Both the position numbers and the translations under genes were made by a program. From the NCBI RefSeq assembly GCF_022749515.1, contig NZ_CP094242.1, forward strand, positions 2,294,001-2,358,000: a DNA stretch of 64,000 nt, given 5' to 3'. Below the pieces are notes generated by a model that saw nothing but the letters and a program-made list of their open reading frames with translations, ran no database searches and was not told the DNA's origin. Of this stretch, positions 1-9,439 are shown in pieces (the stretch's first letter is position 1; each line of letters opens with the position of its first letter). Source of the DNA: Morococcus cerebrosus (GTDB lineage Bacteria; Pseudomonadota; Gammaproteobacteria; Burkholderiales; Neisseriaceae).

Positions 1-706
1 GGCTGCGTTCTCCAATTAAGGTTTGAAATCCGGAAACACTAAGCCTGCCGCTGCCGACATAAACCAATGCGCCCATAATATTACGCACCATATGGTGCAG
101 AAAGGCATTGCCGTGCAAATCCAGTTTGAGGAATTGCGGCGTACCGCTGATTTTTGCACTGTATAGGGTTTTGATGGGGGATTTTGCTTGGCATCCGGCA
201 GCGCGAAAGCTGGAGAAATCATGTTCGCCTTCTAATAATAAGGCCGCCTGCTGCATTTTGTCAGGATCGAGCTTGAGATGCGTCCACCCTACCCTGCCTT
301 GCAATATCGGGGAACGGACGGGAGATGATTCTAAAAGGTAACGATACCTTCTACCGTATGCGTCAAAGCGGGCGTTAAAATGGGAGGCCACTTGCTGTGC
401 GAACAATACAGCCACACCTTCGGGAAGATGGGCATTGACGCCCCGCACCCATGCCTGCTCGGGACGGACTACTGTGGTATCGAAATGGACGACTTGTGCA
501 GTGGCGTGTACGCCTGTGTCGGTACGCCCGGCAACTATGGTTCGGATGTTTTCACTCGCAATTTGACTGAGTGCATATTCTAAGGTCGTCTGAACAGTAG
601 GCAAGTCGCCGGCTTGTTTTTGCCAGCCGTAAAATCGGCTGCCATCATAAGACAGGATTAATGCCCAACGGCAAACTGCGGGCTGCTTTGAAGAAGGAAA
701 CATCAT
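1..706 (-). CDS. truA: tRNA pseudouridine synthase A, C-terminus cut by the window edge
   Basis: Makes pseudouridine at positions 38-40 of the anticodon arm of many tRNAs. The frame reads in from base 1 and opens at two consecutive ATGs (704-706 and 701-703); 235 codons are visible and the 3' end lies outside the window. The catalytic aspartate is Asp63 in the motif [10 protein letters not shown], and HMVRNIMG near the edge is typical of the family. A DUS copy lies inside the gene and is translated as VQTT near residue 40, so the uptake signal has been accommodated in coding sequence. It lies downstream of tspA on the same strand, separated by a strong hairpin terminator, so it is probably transcribed separately. 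Confidence 0.95.
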   Translation of the reverse strand, partial: MMFPSSKQPAVCRWALILSYDGSRFYGWQKQAGDLPTVQTTLEYALSQIASENIRTIVAGRTDTGVHATAQVVHFDTTVVRPEQAWVRGVNAHLPEGVAVLFAQQVASHFNARFDAYGRRYRYLLESSPVRSPILQGRVGWTHLKLDPDKMQQAALLLEGEHDFSSFRAAGCQAKSPIKTLYSAKISGTPQFLKLDLHGNAFLHHMVRNIMGALVYVGSGRLSVSGFQTLIGERS

Positions 707-771
707 AATCGGTGAAGGCTCGATATTCGAACAAAATCATACGAAAATTGCTTATCCGACAGTATAGCAAT

Positions 772-810
772 AAAAAAGATGCCGCTTTTAGAAACGGCAT
801 CTTTATTTTT
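772..810 (-). terminator. Hairpin terminator after tspA
   Basis: AAAGATGCCG and CGGCATCTTT form a 10-bp stem. Read on the minus strand it is followed by a T-run, placing a rho-independent terminator about 30 bases after the tspA stop. An A-run on the other side could make it bidirectional. Confidence 0.85.
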
Positions 811-837
811 CTTTCCCCAAAGGGATTGTCAGATTAA

Positions 838-3303
838 TCAGCCTAACTCTGCCAACAAGGCTTTGGTTTTATCCAAGATATCGCCGGTAGCCTCTTCCAT
901 CAGCTCTTGCAAAGTTTCACGGGCTGCACCGGGGTCTCCAATTTCGACATACATTTTTGCCAATTCGTATTTGGCTTCTAAAGGAGCGGTCATTCCGACG
1001 GATTCGGAAATAAAGCCTGAGTCAAATGCCGACTTGCTTACTTCTTCATCAACTGTTAGGTTTTCCCATTCGATGGTCTCTTCTACTCCGTTACCTTGGG
1101 AATCAGCCAATCCGAAATCTTCGTCGCTTTCTTGGAAGGTAATGCCTTCATCTTGTTTGATTTCAAAAGGCTCTTCGGCTACGGCTTCATCGGCTGAGGT
1201 ATCAACGGAAGCAAACTCTAAAGCCTCGTCCCCATTTAATTTTTCAGACGATGTTTGCTCAGATGTTGTGAACTCAGGCAGCGGCTCGATAGGCTGGGAT
1301 TCGGTTTTTTCCGAGAAGAAGTCCCATCCTTCTTCTACTTCTTCAAAGTCTTTGACATTTTCTGCGCCAACAGTCTGCTCCTGCTGTTGAACCTCAGAAG
1401 CGTCGGAGGCTTCGTAGTCAAACTCCAAATCAGAAACTTCTTCCTCAACGGCGGATTCGGTATAAGAATACTCTTCCTCACCTACTGAGGCATCCGCCTC
1501 TTTGGTTTCTTCACTAGCGTCATGGAAAGACGTGTCAAAGTTTGATTGAACCTCATCAAATTGCTGAATATGAGCTGTATTATCAGGCTCTTCTACTGAT
1601 TCCTCTTGATGTCTGCTTTCTATAACTACTGAAACCGGTTGATACGGATTCTCCGGCTCGGGCTCATAGACACTTTCTGTCGATTCAACAGAGTCCCAAT
1701 CCAAATCACGGCGTTTTTCCGTTTCCTCATCCACGGTAACTGCGCTGGATACGATACCGACGTGCTTATCGTCAATATCATCGATATTGATATTGATCTC
1801 ATCTTCAGCGGCTTCTTTGGCTGCATTGGGCTGTACAAAAAAAGCCTCGTCGTCAAAATCATCCTCGATAGACAGTCCGTCAGGCTCTTCTGTCGGAACA
1901 GCTTTCGCTTGAACAAACTGTTCGGGCTTCGCCTCGTCAGCTATCACGGTTTCTGCAAAGCTAATGTCGTCATCTTCTTCGTCATATCCTGCAGAAGGAA
2001 CAGGTACGACAGGCGCGACAGCAGCTGCTTTTCGTTTGCCCAAAGCTTTCAGCAACAGCAACAATGCCAGCAGAGCACCGCCGCCGATTAACAGCCAGCA
2101 CCACAATCCGCCATCTTCAGACGACTCTTCTACTGCTTCGTTTTGAGTATCGGAATTTTGCTGGGCAGCCAAAGCTTCTTCAACTTGGGCTTCCTGCGTA
2201 GATTTTGCCGTTTCACTTGCAGCGGTTTGTTCTGCGATGCCGGGTTGCAATACTTCCTCAGTGCCTACGGATGAAGCAGCTTGTTCTTGTGTTGCACCCT
2301 GTGGGGCGGAAGTGGCTGCTTGCGCCGGCTGTTGTTCAAGCTTGGCTTCTTTATTTGATTTGACCCCTTCGCCAGCCTTATCTTCACCTGCCTTATTTTC
2401 CGCAGATGCATTAGTTTTGGCGGCTTCTGGTTTTTCAGACGATGCCTTAGATGCTGCTGCGGTTTGCGGCTGCTGGTTGTCAGAAACAAGAGGTTTCTCG
2501 GCAGCCTGTTTGGCGGCTGCCTGTTTCATGTCGAATTGGGTCGGGATATTCAATACTTTTCCAGCCAACATATGGTCGGCATTTTTATTGATGAACACAC
2601 CGGGGTTGGCTTTTACCAATGCCTGTATTGCCTGCTCGACCGTCATACCTTGAGGACGGATACGGGTCGCAATTTCAGTTAGGGTTTCACCTTGTTTGAC
2701 TAAATGTCGTTTGCCATAGCGCGGCTCGCCCTGTACAGAAGGGGCTGCATTTTGCGTCTGTTTAGGCTGCACTTGGACATTTTTTGTTTTTTTATTGTCG
2801 ATTCCTTCTTTACGCGTATTATTCGCAACATCTGCAGATGCATTTCCACTACGCAGCGCACGGTTAATCCGTTCGCGCGCGGCTTGACGGTCTATCTGCT
2901 GGGAAGCATATGCGGGAGGCGGCTCCTGACGAACGCGGGGCGTACTGTCGCCCTTGACCGAGTAATCAGCCGGATCGATGATTGCGGTATATTCTCGAGA
3001 TTGAGAGCCGGTACTGACTTGGAAAATCAGCACAGGGTCTTTGATGGCTTTAGCCGAACGGATATTGATGACGGCACGATCGCCCGCTCTGTGGACGCTG
3101 GTTCTGAGGTTGGCATTGGATACGGAAGCTTTGCCGCCGTTAAACAATGCCTGTGCTTCTTCTCCAGTTACGGTGATGTTGCCGGAAAACGGCTCACCTA
3201 AATGCGATTGAACATTTAAACCGCCCAATCCTGCGTTTGCACCCACCGAAACCGCCAAGGCAACGGAGGCTGCGATAAGTTTGATTTTGTAATGTTTTTT
3301 CAA
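838..3303 (-). CDS. tspA: FimV/TspA-like LysM inner-membrane protein
   Basis: 821 residues. A signal peptide of about 24 residues (ending VGANA) precedes a FimV N-terminal domain (about 25-130). A LysM motif follows (about 200-255, HLVKQGETLTEIATR) that should bind peptidoglycan. Next comes an Ala/Gln/Glu-rich linker, one membrane segment near 400-425 (a run of Leu/Ala followed by GKRK), a very acidic cytoplasmic region of some 300 residues, and a conserved C-terminal FimV domain of about 50 residues (KYELAKMYVEIGD). FimV proteins act in type IV pilus assembly and twitching; the meningococcal relative is the T-cell stimulating protein TspA. The start is TTG with a GGGGAC ribosome site just upstream; no ATG gives the full signal peptide. 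Family assignment is firm; the exact role here is inferred. Confidence 0.9.
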   Translation of the reverse strand: MKKHYKIKLIAASVALAVSVGANAGLGGLNVQSHLGEPFSGNITVTGEEAQALFNGGKASVSNANLRTSVHRAGDRAVINIRSAKAIKDPVLIFQVSTGSQSREYTAIIDPADYSVKGDSTPRVRQEPPPAYASQQIDRQAARERINRALRSGNASADVANNTRKEGIDNKKTKNVQVQPKQTQNAAPSVQGEPRYGKRHLVKQGETLTEIATRIRPQGMTVEQAIQALVKANPGVFINKNADHMLAGKVLNIPTQFDMKQAAAKQAAEKPLVSDNQQPQTAAASKASSEKPEAAKTNASAENKAGEDKAGEGVKSNKEAKLEQQPAQAATSAPQGATQEQAASSVGTEEVLQPGIAEQTAASETAKSTQEAQVEEALAAQQNSDTQNEAVEESSEDGGLWCWLLIGGGALLALLLLLKALGKRKAAAVAPVVPVPSAGYDEEDDDISFAETVIADEAKPEQFVQAKAVPTEEPDGLSIEDDFDDEAFFVQPNAAKEAAEDEININIDDIDDKHVGIVSSAVTVDEETEKRRDLDWDSVESTESVYEPEPENPYQPVSVVIESRHQEESVEEPDNTAHIQQFDEVQSNFDTSFHDASEETKEADASVGEEEYSYTESAVEEEVSDLEFDYEASDASEVQQQEQTVGAENVKDFEEVEEGWDFFSEKTESQPIEPLPEFTTSEQTSSEKLNGDEALEFASVDTSADEAVAEEPFEIKQDEGITFQESDEDFGLADSQGNGVEETIEWENLTVDEEVSKSAFDSGFISESVGMTAPLEAKYELAKMYVEIGDPGAARETLQELMEEATGDILDKTKALLAELG

Positions 3304-3374
3304 AACTTGTCCCCTATGAAATGAATCCTGCAGTACTGCCGAGTACTTAACCGTCTATTACGATATATTACGTT

Positions 3375-3404
3375 ATGATATAGTCTAAGTCCCTAATCTG
3401 CCAA
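3375..3404 (-). promoter_or_regulatory. Candidate sigma70 promoter for tspA
   Basis: On the minus strand TTGGCA (3399-3404) and TATCAT (3375-3380) are separated by 18 bases, about 70 bases upstream of the tspA start codon. The match to consensus is moderate and the region is AT-rich, so other promoters are possible. The rest of 3304-3647 holds no gene that I can see. Confidence 0.4.
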
Positions 3405-3647
3405 GTAACACTGTCATTTATGTTATCAAAAATGTCATAAACCGTTACTGTTTGCATCGGTGTGTTTCTTTTTTGCAAATCTATCGGGAACTTATTTTAT
3501 CATTCCGTTTGCATTTTTAAAACCCTACAACAAACTGATGGCATATCAAACAAACCAAAGTTTCAGATTTGCGGTAATGCAAAAAACCGCAGCTGCCTGT
3601 ATGATTGCCGTTTGATTGTTTGGTTTCCTCATTTTTGTTTTTTATAT

Positions 3648-4178
3648 ATGAAAATTCTGAGTGATTTATTGGCGGTAATTTTGTTTTTTCTGACTTATAC
3701 GGTTACGAAAGACATGATTGCCGCGACAGCCGTAGCTTTGGTAGTCGGTGTTTTGCAGGCGGCCTTTACCTATTGGAAATTTAAAAAGCTGGATACGATG
3801 CAGTGGGTCGGATTGGTTTTAATCGTGGTATTCGGTGGGGCGACCATCCTGCTGAAAGATCCGCGATTCATCATGTGGAAACCGACCGTATTGTTTTGGA
3901 TAGGTGCACTGGTCTTGCTTTTCAGCCACCTTGCCGGAAAAAACGGACTTAAGGCTACAATGGGCAAAGAACTCGAATTGTCCGATACCGTCTGGAATAA
4001 TCTGACCTATGCTTGGATAGCGTTTCTCGTATTTATGGGCATAGCCAACTGGTTTGTATTCACTCATTTTGAAAGTCATTGGGTGAATTACAAGATGTTC
4101 GGTTCGACCGGACTGATGTTCGCTTTTTTTATCGCTCAAGGTATTTATTTGGGCAAACATTTACCGAAGGAGAATTAA
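3648..4178 (+). CDS. yciB: YciB family inner-membrane protein
   Basis: 176 residues, almost entirely hydrophobic, with about five membrane segments and short basic loops (WKFKKLD, KNGLKATMGKELEL). The KATMGKELEL and LTYAWIAFLVFMGIANWFVF stretches identify the YciB/IspZ family, implicated in intracellular septation and envelope maintenance in enterobacteria. The start at MKILSDLL was chosen because the family begins there; the open frame continues upstream without a family match. It heads a compact forward group with a YciI-like gene (3-base gap) and a BolA-like gene. How the family works is not settled. Confidence 0.9.
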   Translation: MKILSDLLAVILFFLTYTVTKDMIAATAVALVVGVLQAAFTYWKFKKLDTMQWVGLVLIVVFGGATILLKDPRFIMWKPTVLFWIGALVLLFSHLAGKNGLKATMGKELELSDTVWNNLTYAWIAFLVFMGIANWFVFTHFESHWVNYKMFGSTGLMFAFFIAQGIYLGKHLPKEN

Positions 4179-4181
4179 GCA

Positions 4182-4472
4182 ATGGAATTTTATATGCTTT
4201 TGGCCACTGATGCAGACGACGTGCATGAAGCCCGTATGGCTGCACGTCCTGATCATCTGAAACGTTTGGAAGCCCTGCAAGCCGAAGGGCGCCTTCTGAC
4301 AGCCGGACCGAATCCTCTGCCCGACAATCCCGAACGCGTCTCCGGCAGCCTTATCGTCGCCAAATTCGCATCGCTTGACGAAGCCCAAGAATGGGCGGAA
4401 CAAGATCCTTATGTCGCTGCGGGCGTATATGAGGAAGTTTTGATTAAGCCCTACAAAGCTGTTTTTAAATAA
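4182..4472 (+). CDS. YciI-like protein
   Basis: 96 residues, a single YciI domain (dimeric ferredoxin-like fold related to muconolactone isomerase). Typical features are the MEFYMLLATD opening, a His/Arg segment (AARPDHLKRLEAL), GRLLTAGPNP, and the closing strand EEVLIKPYKAVF. Enzymatic activity is not established for most members. It starts 3 bases after yciB, and its stop overlaps the next start (TAATG), so translation of the three small genes is probably coupled. In many proteobacteria yciI neighbours yciB, which supports an operon. Confidence 0.88.
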   Translation: MEFYMLLATDADDVHEARMAARPDHLKRLEALQAEGRLLTAGPNPLPDNPERVSGSLIVAKFASLDEAQEWAEQDPYVAAGVYEEVLIKPYKAVFK

Positions 4473-4741
4473 TGGATATGCGTTCAGCAATAGAAGGTCG
4501 TCTGAAAACTCTAAACCCTCAGATATTCGAGTTTCAAGACGACAGCCATTTGCACAAAGGACACGCAGGCAATAAAGGCGGGGGGCATTATGCTGTAACC
4601 GTCGTCAGCGAGGCTTTCACCGGGATGAAACGTATCGAACGCCAACGCATGGTTCAAAACCTGCTCCAAGACCTGTTTGCCGGCGGTTTCATCCATGCCT
4701 TGAGCATTAAGGCGGCAACGCCCGACGAATATTTCCATTGA
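4472..4741 (+). CDS. BolA family protein
   Basis: 89 residues covering a complete BolA domain. The conserved segment SHLHKGHAGNKGGGHYAV carries the histidines that help bind Fe-S clusters with monothiol glutaredoxins, and RMVQNLL...GFIHALSIKAATPDEY is the usual C-terminal helix and strand. BolA proteins act in iron-sulfur trafficking and, in E. coli, in morphology and stress responses. The start overlaps the stop of the YciI-like gene by one base. I cannot separate the BolA and IbaG subtypes by eye. Confidence 0.9.
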   Translation: MDMRSAIEGRLKTLNPQIFEFQDDSHLHKGHAGNKGGGHYAVTVVSEAFTGMKRIERQRMVQNLLQDLFAGGFIHALSIKAATPDEYFH

Positions 4742-4775
4742 ATTATCCGCAGTGTTTCAAATTAAAGAGAAGATT

Positions 4776-5648
4776 ATGAGAAAAACCCATTTTACAGCCG
4801 CATTGGTTATGGCCGCCCTATCCGGCAGCCTGTTTGCCCAAACCCTGGTTACCGTCAACGGACAAGCCATCGACAGCAGCGTGATTGACGGACAAGTTGC
4901 CGCCTTGCGTGCTGAAAACAAACAAATCCAGGATTTGCCACAACTGCGACAAGAATTGACCAACCGCCAAGTTATCAGCACGGTTATCGCGCAAGAAGCC
5001 AGACGCCGCAAACTGGACCAAAGTGCGGAATTCAAAAAAGCCCTCGAACAAGCCCGTGCAGATGCGAAGAAACAAGGTGCGGACAAAAAACCGTCCTTCA
5101 AAACAGAATGGGCGGCATTTGAAGACGACCTGCTCGGACAAGCTCTGGCCATCGACGTATTGCGCAAAAATCCTGTCAACGAACAAGAAATTAAAAAATC
5201 CTACGATGAATTTGCCAAATTCTACCAAGGCAGTCAGGAAGTACGCCTAGGGGAAATCGTTACCCGAACTAAAGCCGACGGACAAAAAGCTGCTGCCGAT
5301 TTGAAGGCGAAGAAGGCTTTTGCCGCAGTATTGAAACAATATTCGATTGATGAAGAAGCCAAAAAAGCAGGCGGTATTCCTCAAGCTTATGTTCCGCTGA
5401 AAGACTTGCAAGAAGCCGCACCGCCTCTGTACGCAGCAGTCAAAGACCTGAAAAAAGGTGAAGCGACATCCGAACCGCTGCAAGACGGTAATTCTTACGC
5501 CGTGTTTTACGTTGACGACCGCCGCGATGTCAAAGTTCCTGCCTTTAACGAAATCAAAGGCAACATAGCCCGCGACCTGAGTACTGCCCGCATTGACGAC
5601 ACTATGCGTGCGCTCTTGCAAAAAGCCGACATCAAACCTGCCAAATAA
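4776..5648 (+). CDS. Periplasmic PpiC-type peptidyl-prolyl isomerase
   Basis: 290 residues. A signal peptide (MRKTHFTAALVMAALSGSLFA) precedes a SurA-like N-terminal helical region (about 22-140), a parvulin domain (about 150-255, starting QEVRLGEIV and ending AVFYVDDRRDV) and a C-terminal helix. It should assist folding of exported proteins, and resembles the PEB4/cell-binding-factor family found in pathogenic neisseriae. The ATG at 4776 was chosen because it has an AGAGAAG ribosome site and gives a clean signal peptide; an upstream in-frame ATG at 4752 lacks both. The segment DQSAEFKKALEQARADAKK is strongly charged and helical. Confidence 0.9.
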   Translation: MRKTHFTAALVMAALSGSLFAQTLVTVNGQAIDSSVIDGQVAALRAENKQIQDLPQLRQELTNRQVISTVIAQEARRRKLDQSAEFKKALEQARADAKKQGADKKPSFKTEWAAFEDDLLGQALAIDVLRKNPVNEQEIKKSYDEFAKFYQGSQEVRLGEIVTRTKADGQKAAADLKAKKAFAAVLKQYSIDEEAKKAGGIPQAYVPLKDLQEAAPPLYAAVKDLKKGEATSEPLQDGNSYAVFYVDDRRDVKVPAFNEIKGNIARDLSTARIDDTMRALLQKADIKPAK

Positions 5649-5723
5649 CCTTTAAGCTTCCTATAACGGATAAGTAAAGGAAATTAAGCCGGATTCTTTT
5701 TGCGGCATTGATGCAATCCACCT

Positions 5724-5764
5724 AAAGGTCGTCTGAAACTATAACGTTTTTCAGACGACCTTTT
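5724..5764 (+). terminator. Inverted DUS pair after the PpiC gene
   Basis: AAAGGTCGTCTGAAA and its complement are separated by 8 bases and followed by a short T-run. Such inverted uptake sequences commonly serve as terminators in Neisseria; here it lies between two forward genes. Confidence 0.7.
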
Positions 5765-5844
5765 CTACCTGCATTGCTGTCGAAACACTTTTGTATTTGA
5801 ATCTGCCGTCAACCAATCTTTTGAAATAGAGATAAAGAACCGCT

Positions 5845-6306
5845 ATGCGAGCCGTCATTCAAAAAGTGAGTTGTTCCCGTGTCGATGTATTGGACGGAAA
5901 TCATAAGGAAACCTGCGCCGAAATCGATAACGGATTGATGATATTGCTCGGCGTTACCCACGACGATACCGAATTAGATGCGCGCTACATTGCCGACAAA
6001 GCCGCCAATCTGCGTATTTTCGAAGACGATGCCGGCAAATTGAACCTGTCCGTCAAAGATGTCGGCGGCTCAATCCTGCTGGTCTCCCAATTCACATTGT
6101 ATGCCGATGCACGAAATGGCCGCCGCCCGTCTTTCTCGGCAGCCGCCCCTGCCGAACAGGCGCAAACGCTCTATCTGCATACCGCAGAACTATTGCGCGG
6201 ACATGGTTTGAACGTACAAACCGGCCGCTTCCAAATGCATATGCAGGTCAGCCTGTGCAACGACGGCCCCGTTACCCTGCTGCTGGACTCGCAAAAACTG
6301 TTTTGA
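5845..6306 (+). CDS. dtd: D-aminoacyl-tRNA deacylase
   Basis: 153 residues, the usual length. Removes D-amino acids (and glycine mischarged on tRNA-Ala) from tRNA, acting on the ester bond in the cytoplasm. Diagnostic motifs are the opening [17 protein letters not shown] around residue 80, and the cross-subunit GP motif in [11 protein letters not shown] near the C-terminus. The gene stands alone between two inverted DUS pairs, with a Correia element starting 19 bases after its stop. Confidence 0.96.
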   Translation: MRAVIQKVSCSRVDVLDGNHKETCAEIDNGLMILLGVTHDDTELDARYIADKAANLRIFEDDAGKLNLSVKDVGGSILLVSQFTLYADARNGRRPSFSAAAPAEQAQTLYLHTAELLRGHGLNVQTGRFQMHMQVSLCNDGPVTLLLDSQKLF

Positions 6307-6325
6307 CGAAAATCCTGCTGCAAGA

Positions 6326-6433
6326 TATAGTGGATTAAAATAAAAATGAGACAAAGCGCCAACGTCCGCCGTGTACAAGGTAGTACATAAGGGCGTTGGC
6401 AACGCCGTATCATTGCAATTTTAATCCACTATA
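6326..6433. mobile_element. Correia-type element with an atypical core, 108 bp
   Basis: Bounded by TATAGTGGATTAA and its complement TTAATCCACTATA, the terminal repeats of Correia repeat enclosed elements. The length fits the short class (about 105 bp), but the interior (GAGACAAAGCGCC ... GGCGTTGGCAACGCCG) matches the usual GACAAGGCGACGAAGCC core poorly. It lies between dtd and the convergent aat gene. Confidence 0.8.
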
Positions 6434-6464
6434 AAACAAGTATTGCCCTTGCCTAATATAATCC

Positions 6465-6511
6465 AAAGGTCGTCTGAAAAACCAAAAATTGGGTTTTCAG
6501 ACGACCTTTTT
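6465..6511. terminator. Inverted DUS pair between convergent dtd and aat
   Basis: AAAGGTCGTCTGAAAA, a short loop, then TTTTCAGACGACCTTTTT. It can terminate both convergent genes. Confidence 0.75.
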
Positions 6512-6551
6512 CTATTCGCTTCTGACTCGAAGCCGACTCTATATCTTGCCG

Positions 6552-7277
6552 CTATTCCAACGTTCCACCCACTACCCGCGCGCCCAACGCTTCCTTCAAA
6601 GGCAAAGCGTTCAAGCGTTGCAAGGTCGTCTGAAATTCGGCGAACGGTATCGGTTCCGAACCGAAACGATGCATATGCAGGGTATCTTGCTGACAGTCAA
6701 TCAACTCGATGCCCAATCCGGCAAGAAACGGGACGGCTCGCGCGAAGGCGATTTTGGAGGCATCCGGCTCAAGGGCGAACATGGATTCTCCGTAAAACAC
6801 CCGTCCGATTTGTACGCCGTAAAAGCCGCCCGCCAGTTTCAGACGACCTGTTTCATCGGGATAGAAACATTCAAACGAATGCGCGTGCCCCAAGCGGTGC
6901 AGCTCGGTATAAGCGGCTTGGAATTCGGGAACAATCCATGTGCCGTCCTGACCGGGGCGCGGAAAGGCGGCGCAATGCGCAATGACGGTTTCGAAACATT
7001 GGTTGACCGTTACCCGATAGGGTTTGTTGCGCAAGGTTTTCGCCAACGAACGCCCGATATGCAGATTTTCAGGCACGATGACGGCGCGCGGATCTATGGT
7101 ATGCCAAAAAAACCAGCCGTCTTCGCTGAACCACGGGAAAATCCCCTGCCGATACGCCGACAGCAGCCGTCCCGTGTCCAAATCGCGGCTGATACCGACC
7201 ACGCCGTCGCATTCTTCCAGCGCGTAAAACGGGTCAGGAAAAGTGTAATCATTAGGGTAAAGCAAGGGGATACTCAT
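6552..7277 (-). CDS. aat: Leucyl/phenylalanyl-tRNA-protein transferase
   Basis: 241 residues. Transfers Leu or Phe from tRNA to N-terminal Arg or Lys of proteins, marking them for ClpS/ClpAP in the N-end rule pathway. Recognised by [38 protein letters not shown] and [18 protein letters not shown]. The start [16 protein letters not shown] was chosen from the family; the open frame runs further upstream but only through a Correia element. A DUS inside the gene is translated as FQTT near the C-terminus. The short Correia element lies 15 bases before the start codon, so it may carry or block the promoter. Confidence 0.95.
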   Translation of the reverse strand: MSIPLLYPNDYTFPDPFYALEECDGVVGISRDLDTGRLLSAYRQGIFPWFSEDGWFFWHTIDPRAVIVPENLHIGRSLAKTLRNKPYRVTVNQCFETVIAHCAAFPRPGQDGTWIVPEFQAAYTELHRLGHAHSFECFYPDETGRLKLAGGFYGVQIGRVFYGESMFALEPDASKIAFARAVPFLAGLGIELIDCQQDTLHMHRFGSEPIPFAEFQTTLQRLNALPLKEALGARVVGGTLE

Positions 7278-7291
7278 TAAAAATCCTAAGG

Positions 7292-7361
7292 TATAGTGGA
7301 TTAACTTTAAACCGGTACGGCGTTGCCTCGCTTTGTCCTGATTCAAATTTAATCCACTATA
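7292..7361. mobile_element. Internally shortened Correia element, 70 bp
   Basis: Terminal repeats TATAGTGGATTAA / TTAATCCACTATA with inner flanks typical of Correia elements (CAGGACAAAGCGAGGCAACGCCG read on the minus strand in two parts), but lacking the central block that holds GACGAAGCCGCAGAC. It directly precedes aat. A second 70-bp element of the same design lies at 30300-30369. Confidence 0.8.
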
Positions 7362-7405
7362 TTATTCTGATTTGCAGCGGCATGATGTTCATGTTCCGCA
7401 AAAAA

Positions 7406-7445
7406 TTTCAGACGACCCCAAATTTTCATCCGAGGTCGTCTGAAC
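7406..7445. repeat. Inverted DUS pair, outward orientation, after fur
   Basis: TTTCAGACGACC and GGTCGTCTGAAC with a loop of about 16 bases, 25 bases after the fur stop. The order of the two arms is opposite to that of the usual terminator pairs, so the stem is not followed by a T-run. Confidence 0.6.
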
Positions 7446-7469
7446 ATCAAACATCTTTTAAAACGGGAA

Positions 7470-7904
7470 TCAGCGTTTGCTCTTCGCTTGGCATTCGCCG
7501 CACACGCCGTACATATAAAGCGCGTGGTCAACGATGCGGTAGCCGTTTTCTTCCGCGATTTTGTCTTGCAAGGCTTCGATTTCAGGATTGTGGAATTCCG
7601 TTACCTCGCCGCATTTCACACAGACGATATGGTCGTGGTGGTCGCCTTTGTCCAATTCGTAAACCGCCTTGCCGGTTTCAAAATGGTGGCGCTGCAAAAT
7701 GCCTGCCTGCTCGAACTGGGTCAACACGCGGTAAATCGTCGCTACGCCGATTTCCACACCCTCTTCCAGCAAAATACGGTACACATCTTCGGCACTCAAA
7801 TGCTCTTCAGCATGCGACTCAAACAAATCCAAGATTTTCAAACGCGGACCGGTAACCTTCAAACCGCTGTCTTTCAATTGCGCAATATTGCTGAATTTTT
7901 CCAT
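7470..7904 (-). CDS. fur: Ferric uptake regulator Fur
   Basis: 144 residues. Fe(II)-dependent repressor of iron acquisition genes. A winged-helix DNA-binding domain (about 1-85, with [12 protein letters not shown] and GVATIYRVL) precedes a dimerisation and metal domain with [16 protein letters not shown]. The zinc ligands are Cys95/Cys98 and Cys135/Cys138. The start [10 protein letters not shown] matches the family; an upstream in-frame ATG has no support. The gene is divergent from bamE across 221 bases, where regulatory sites for both must lie. Confidence 0.97.
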   Translation of the reverse strand: MEKFSNIAQLKDSGLKVTGPRLKILDLFESHAEEHLSAEDVYRILLEEGVEIGVATIYRVLTQFEQAGILQRHHFETGKAVYELDKGDHHDHIVCVKCGEVTEFHNPEIEALQDKIAEENGYRIVDHALYMYGVCGECQAKSKR

Positions 7905-8035
7905 AATATTCAATATCCCTGTGAAGTAATAGACGTTATAATACGCAATTTCAGCCCGCTTGCCCACTATTACGCCATAGCGGTTTGCAATAAAACCTCA
8001 AGTTTTGTTTGCATACAAACGATAGCCGGCTGAAA

Positions 8036-8061
8036 TTATAATCAAAGAGATGATTATCGTT
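8036..8061. promoter_or_regulatory. Possible Fur-box-like site in the fur/bamE intergenic region
   Basis: AATTATAATCAAAGAGATGATTATCG contains two imperfect ATAAT/ATTAT hexamer blocks and resembles the loose Fur consensus (GATAATGATAATCATTATC) only in part. It lies about 130 bases from the fur start and 65 bases before the bamE start. This is a weak call from the sequence alone. Confidence 0.25.
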
Positions 8062-8125
8062 TGCTTTTTCAAAAAATTCAAGCAATGATACCCTTCCACC
8101 CGAATTCGAACAGAAAGGCATATCC

Positions 8126-8509
8126 GTGAACAAACCCCTCTGTCTTGCCCTCGCCGCCCTCATCGGACTTTCCGCATGCAGCGCCGAACGCGTTTCCCTG
8201 TTCCCCTCCTACAAACTCAAAGTCATCCAAGGCAACGAACTTGATCCCCGCGCCGTCGTCTCCCTCCAAGCAGGCATGAGCCGCGACCAAGTCCAACTCC
8301 TGCTTGGCACCCCGCTGCTGCGCGACGCATTCCATGCCGACCGCTGGGACTACACCTTCAATACCAGCCGCAACGGCATCATCAAAGACCGCAGCAACCT
8401 CACCGTTTATTTTGAAAACGACGTCCTTGTCCGCGCAGAAGGCGATGCCATCCAAAAATCCATCGAAACCCTCCAAGCCGAACAAAAAGCAGCCCAAACT
8501 GCACAATAA
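8126..8509 (+). CDS. bamE: Outer-membrane assembly lipoprotein BamE (SmpA)
   Basis: 127 residues. Lipoprotein partner of BamA in the beta-barrel assembly machine. A signal peptide ends at lipobox GLSAC, with Cys18 as the lipidated residue. The SmpA/OmlA domain follows, with the conserved KLKVIQGNELD, GMSRDQVQLLLGTPLL and DRWDYTF segments. The start is GTG, preceded by AGAAAGG at a suitable spacing. dapB begins 15 bases downstream, so the two are probably cotranscribed. The C-terminal tail after residue 110 is Gln/Ala/Lys-rich. Confidence 0.95.
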   Translation: MNKPLCLALAALIGLSACSAERVSLFPSYKLKVIQGNELDPRAVVSLQAGMSRDQVQLLLGTPLLRDAFHADRWDYTFNTSRNGIIKDRSNLTVYFENDVLVRAEGDAIQKSIETLQAEQKAAQTAQ

Positions 8510-8515
8510 TCATAA

Positions 8516-9334
<819 letters not shown>

Positions 9335-9357
9335 AGCCGTTTTCATCCGCATGACAC

Positions 9358-9397
9358 AAAAAGGTCGTCTGAAAAATGTTTTTCAGACGACCCTTTT
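9358..9397. terminator. Inverted DUS pair between convergent dapB and oxyR
   Basis: AAAAAGGTCGTCTGAAAAA and TTTTTCAGACGACCCTTTT form a long stem with a very short loop, positioned to stop transcripts from both sides. Confidence 0.8.
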
Positions 9398-9439
9398 GAT
9401 TATTTACAGCAATCAGTTTACACCGATACGTCAACCTTT

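Noticed and set aside
7278..7346. N-terminal extension of aat
   Set aside because: The extra 23 codons run through the 70-bp Correia element and are absent from the family.
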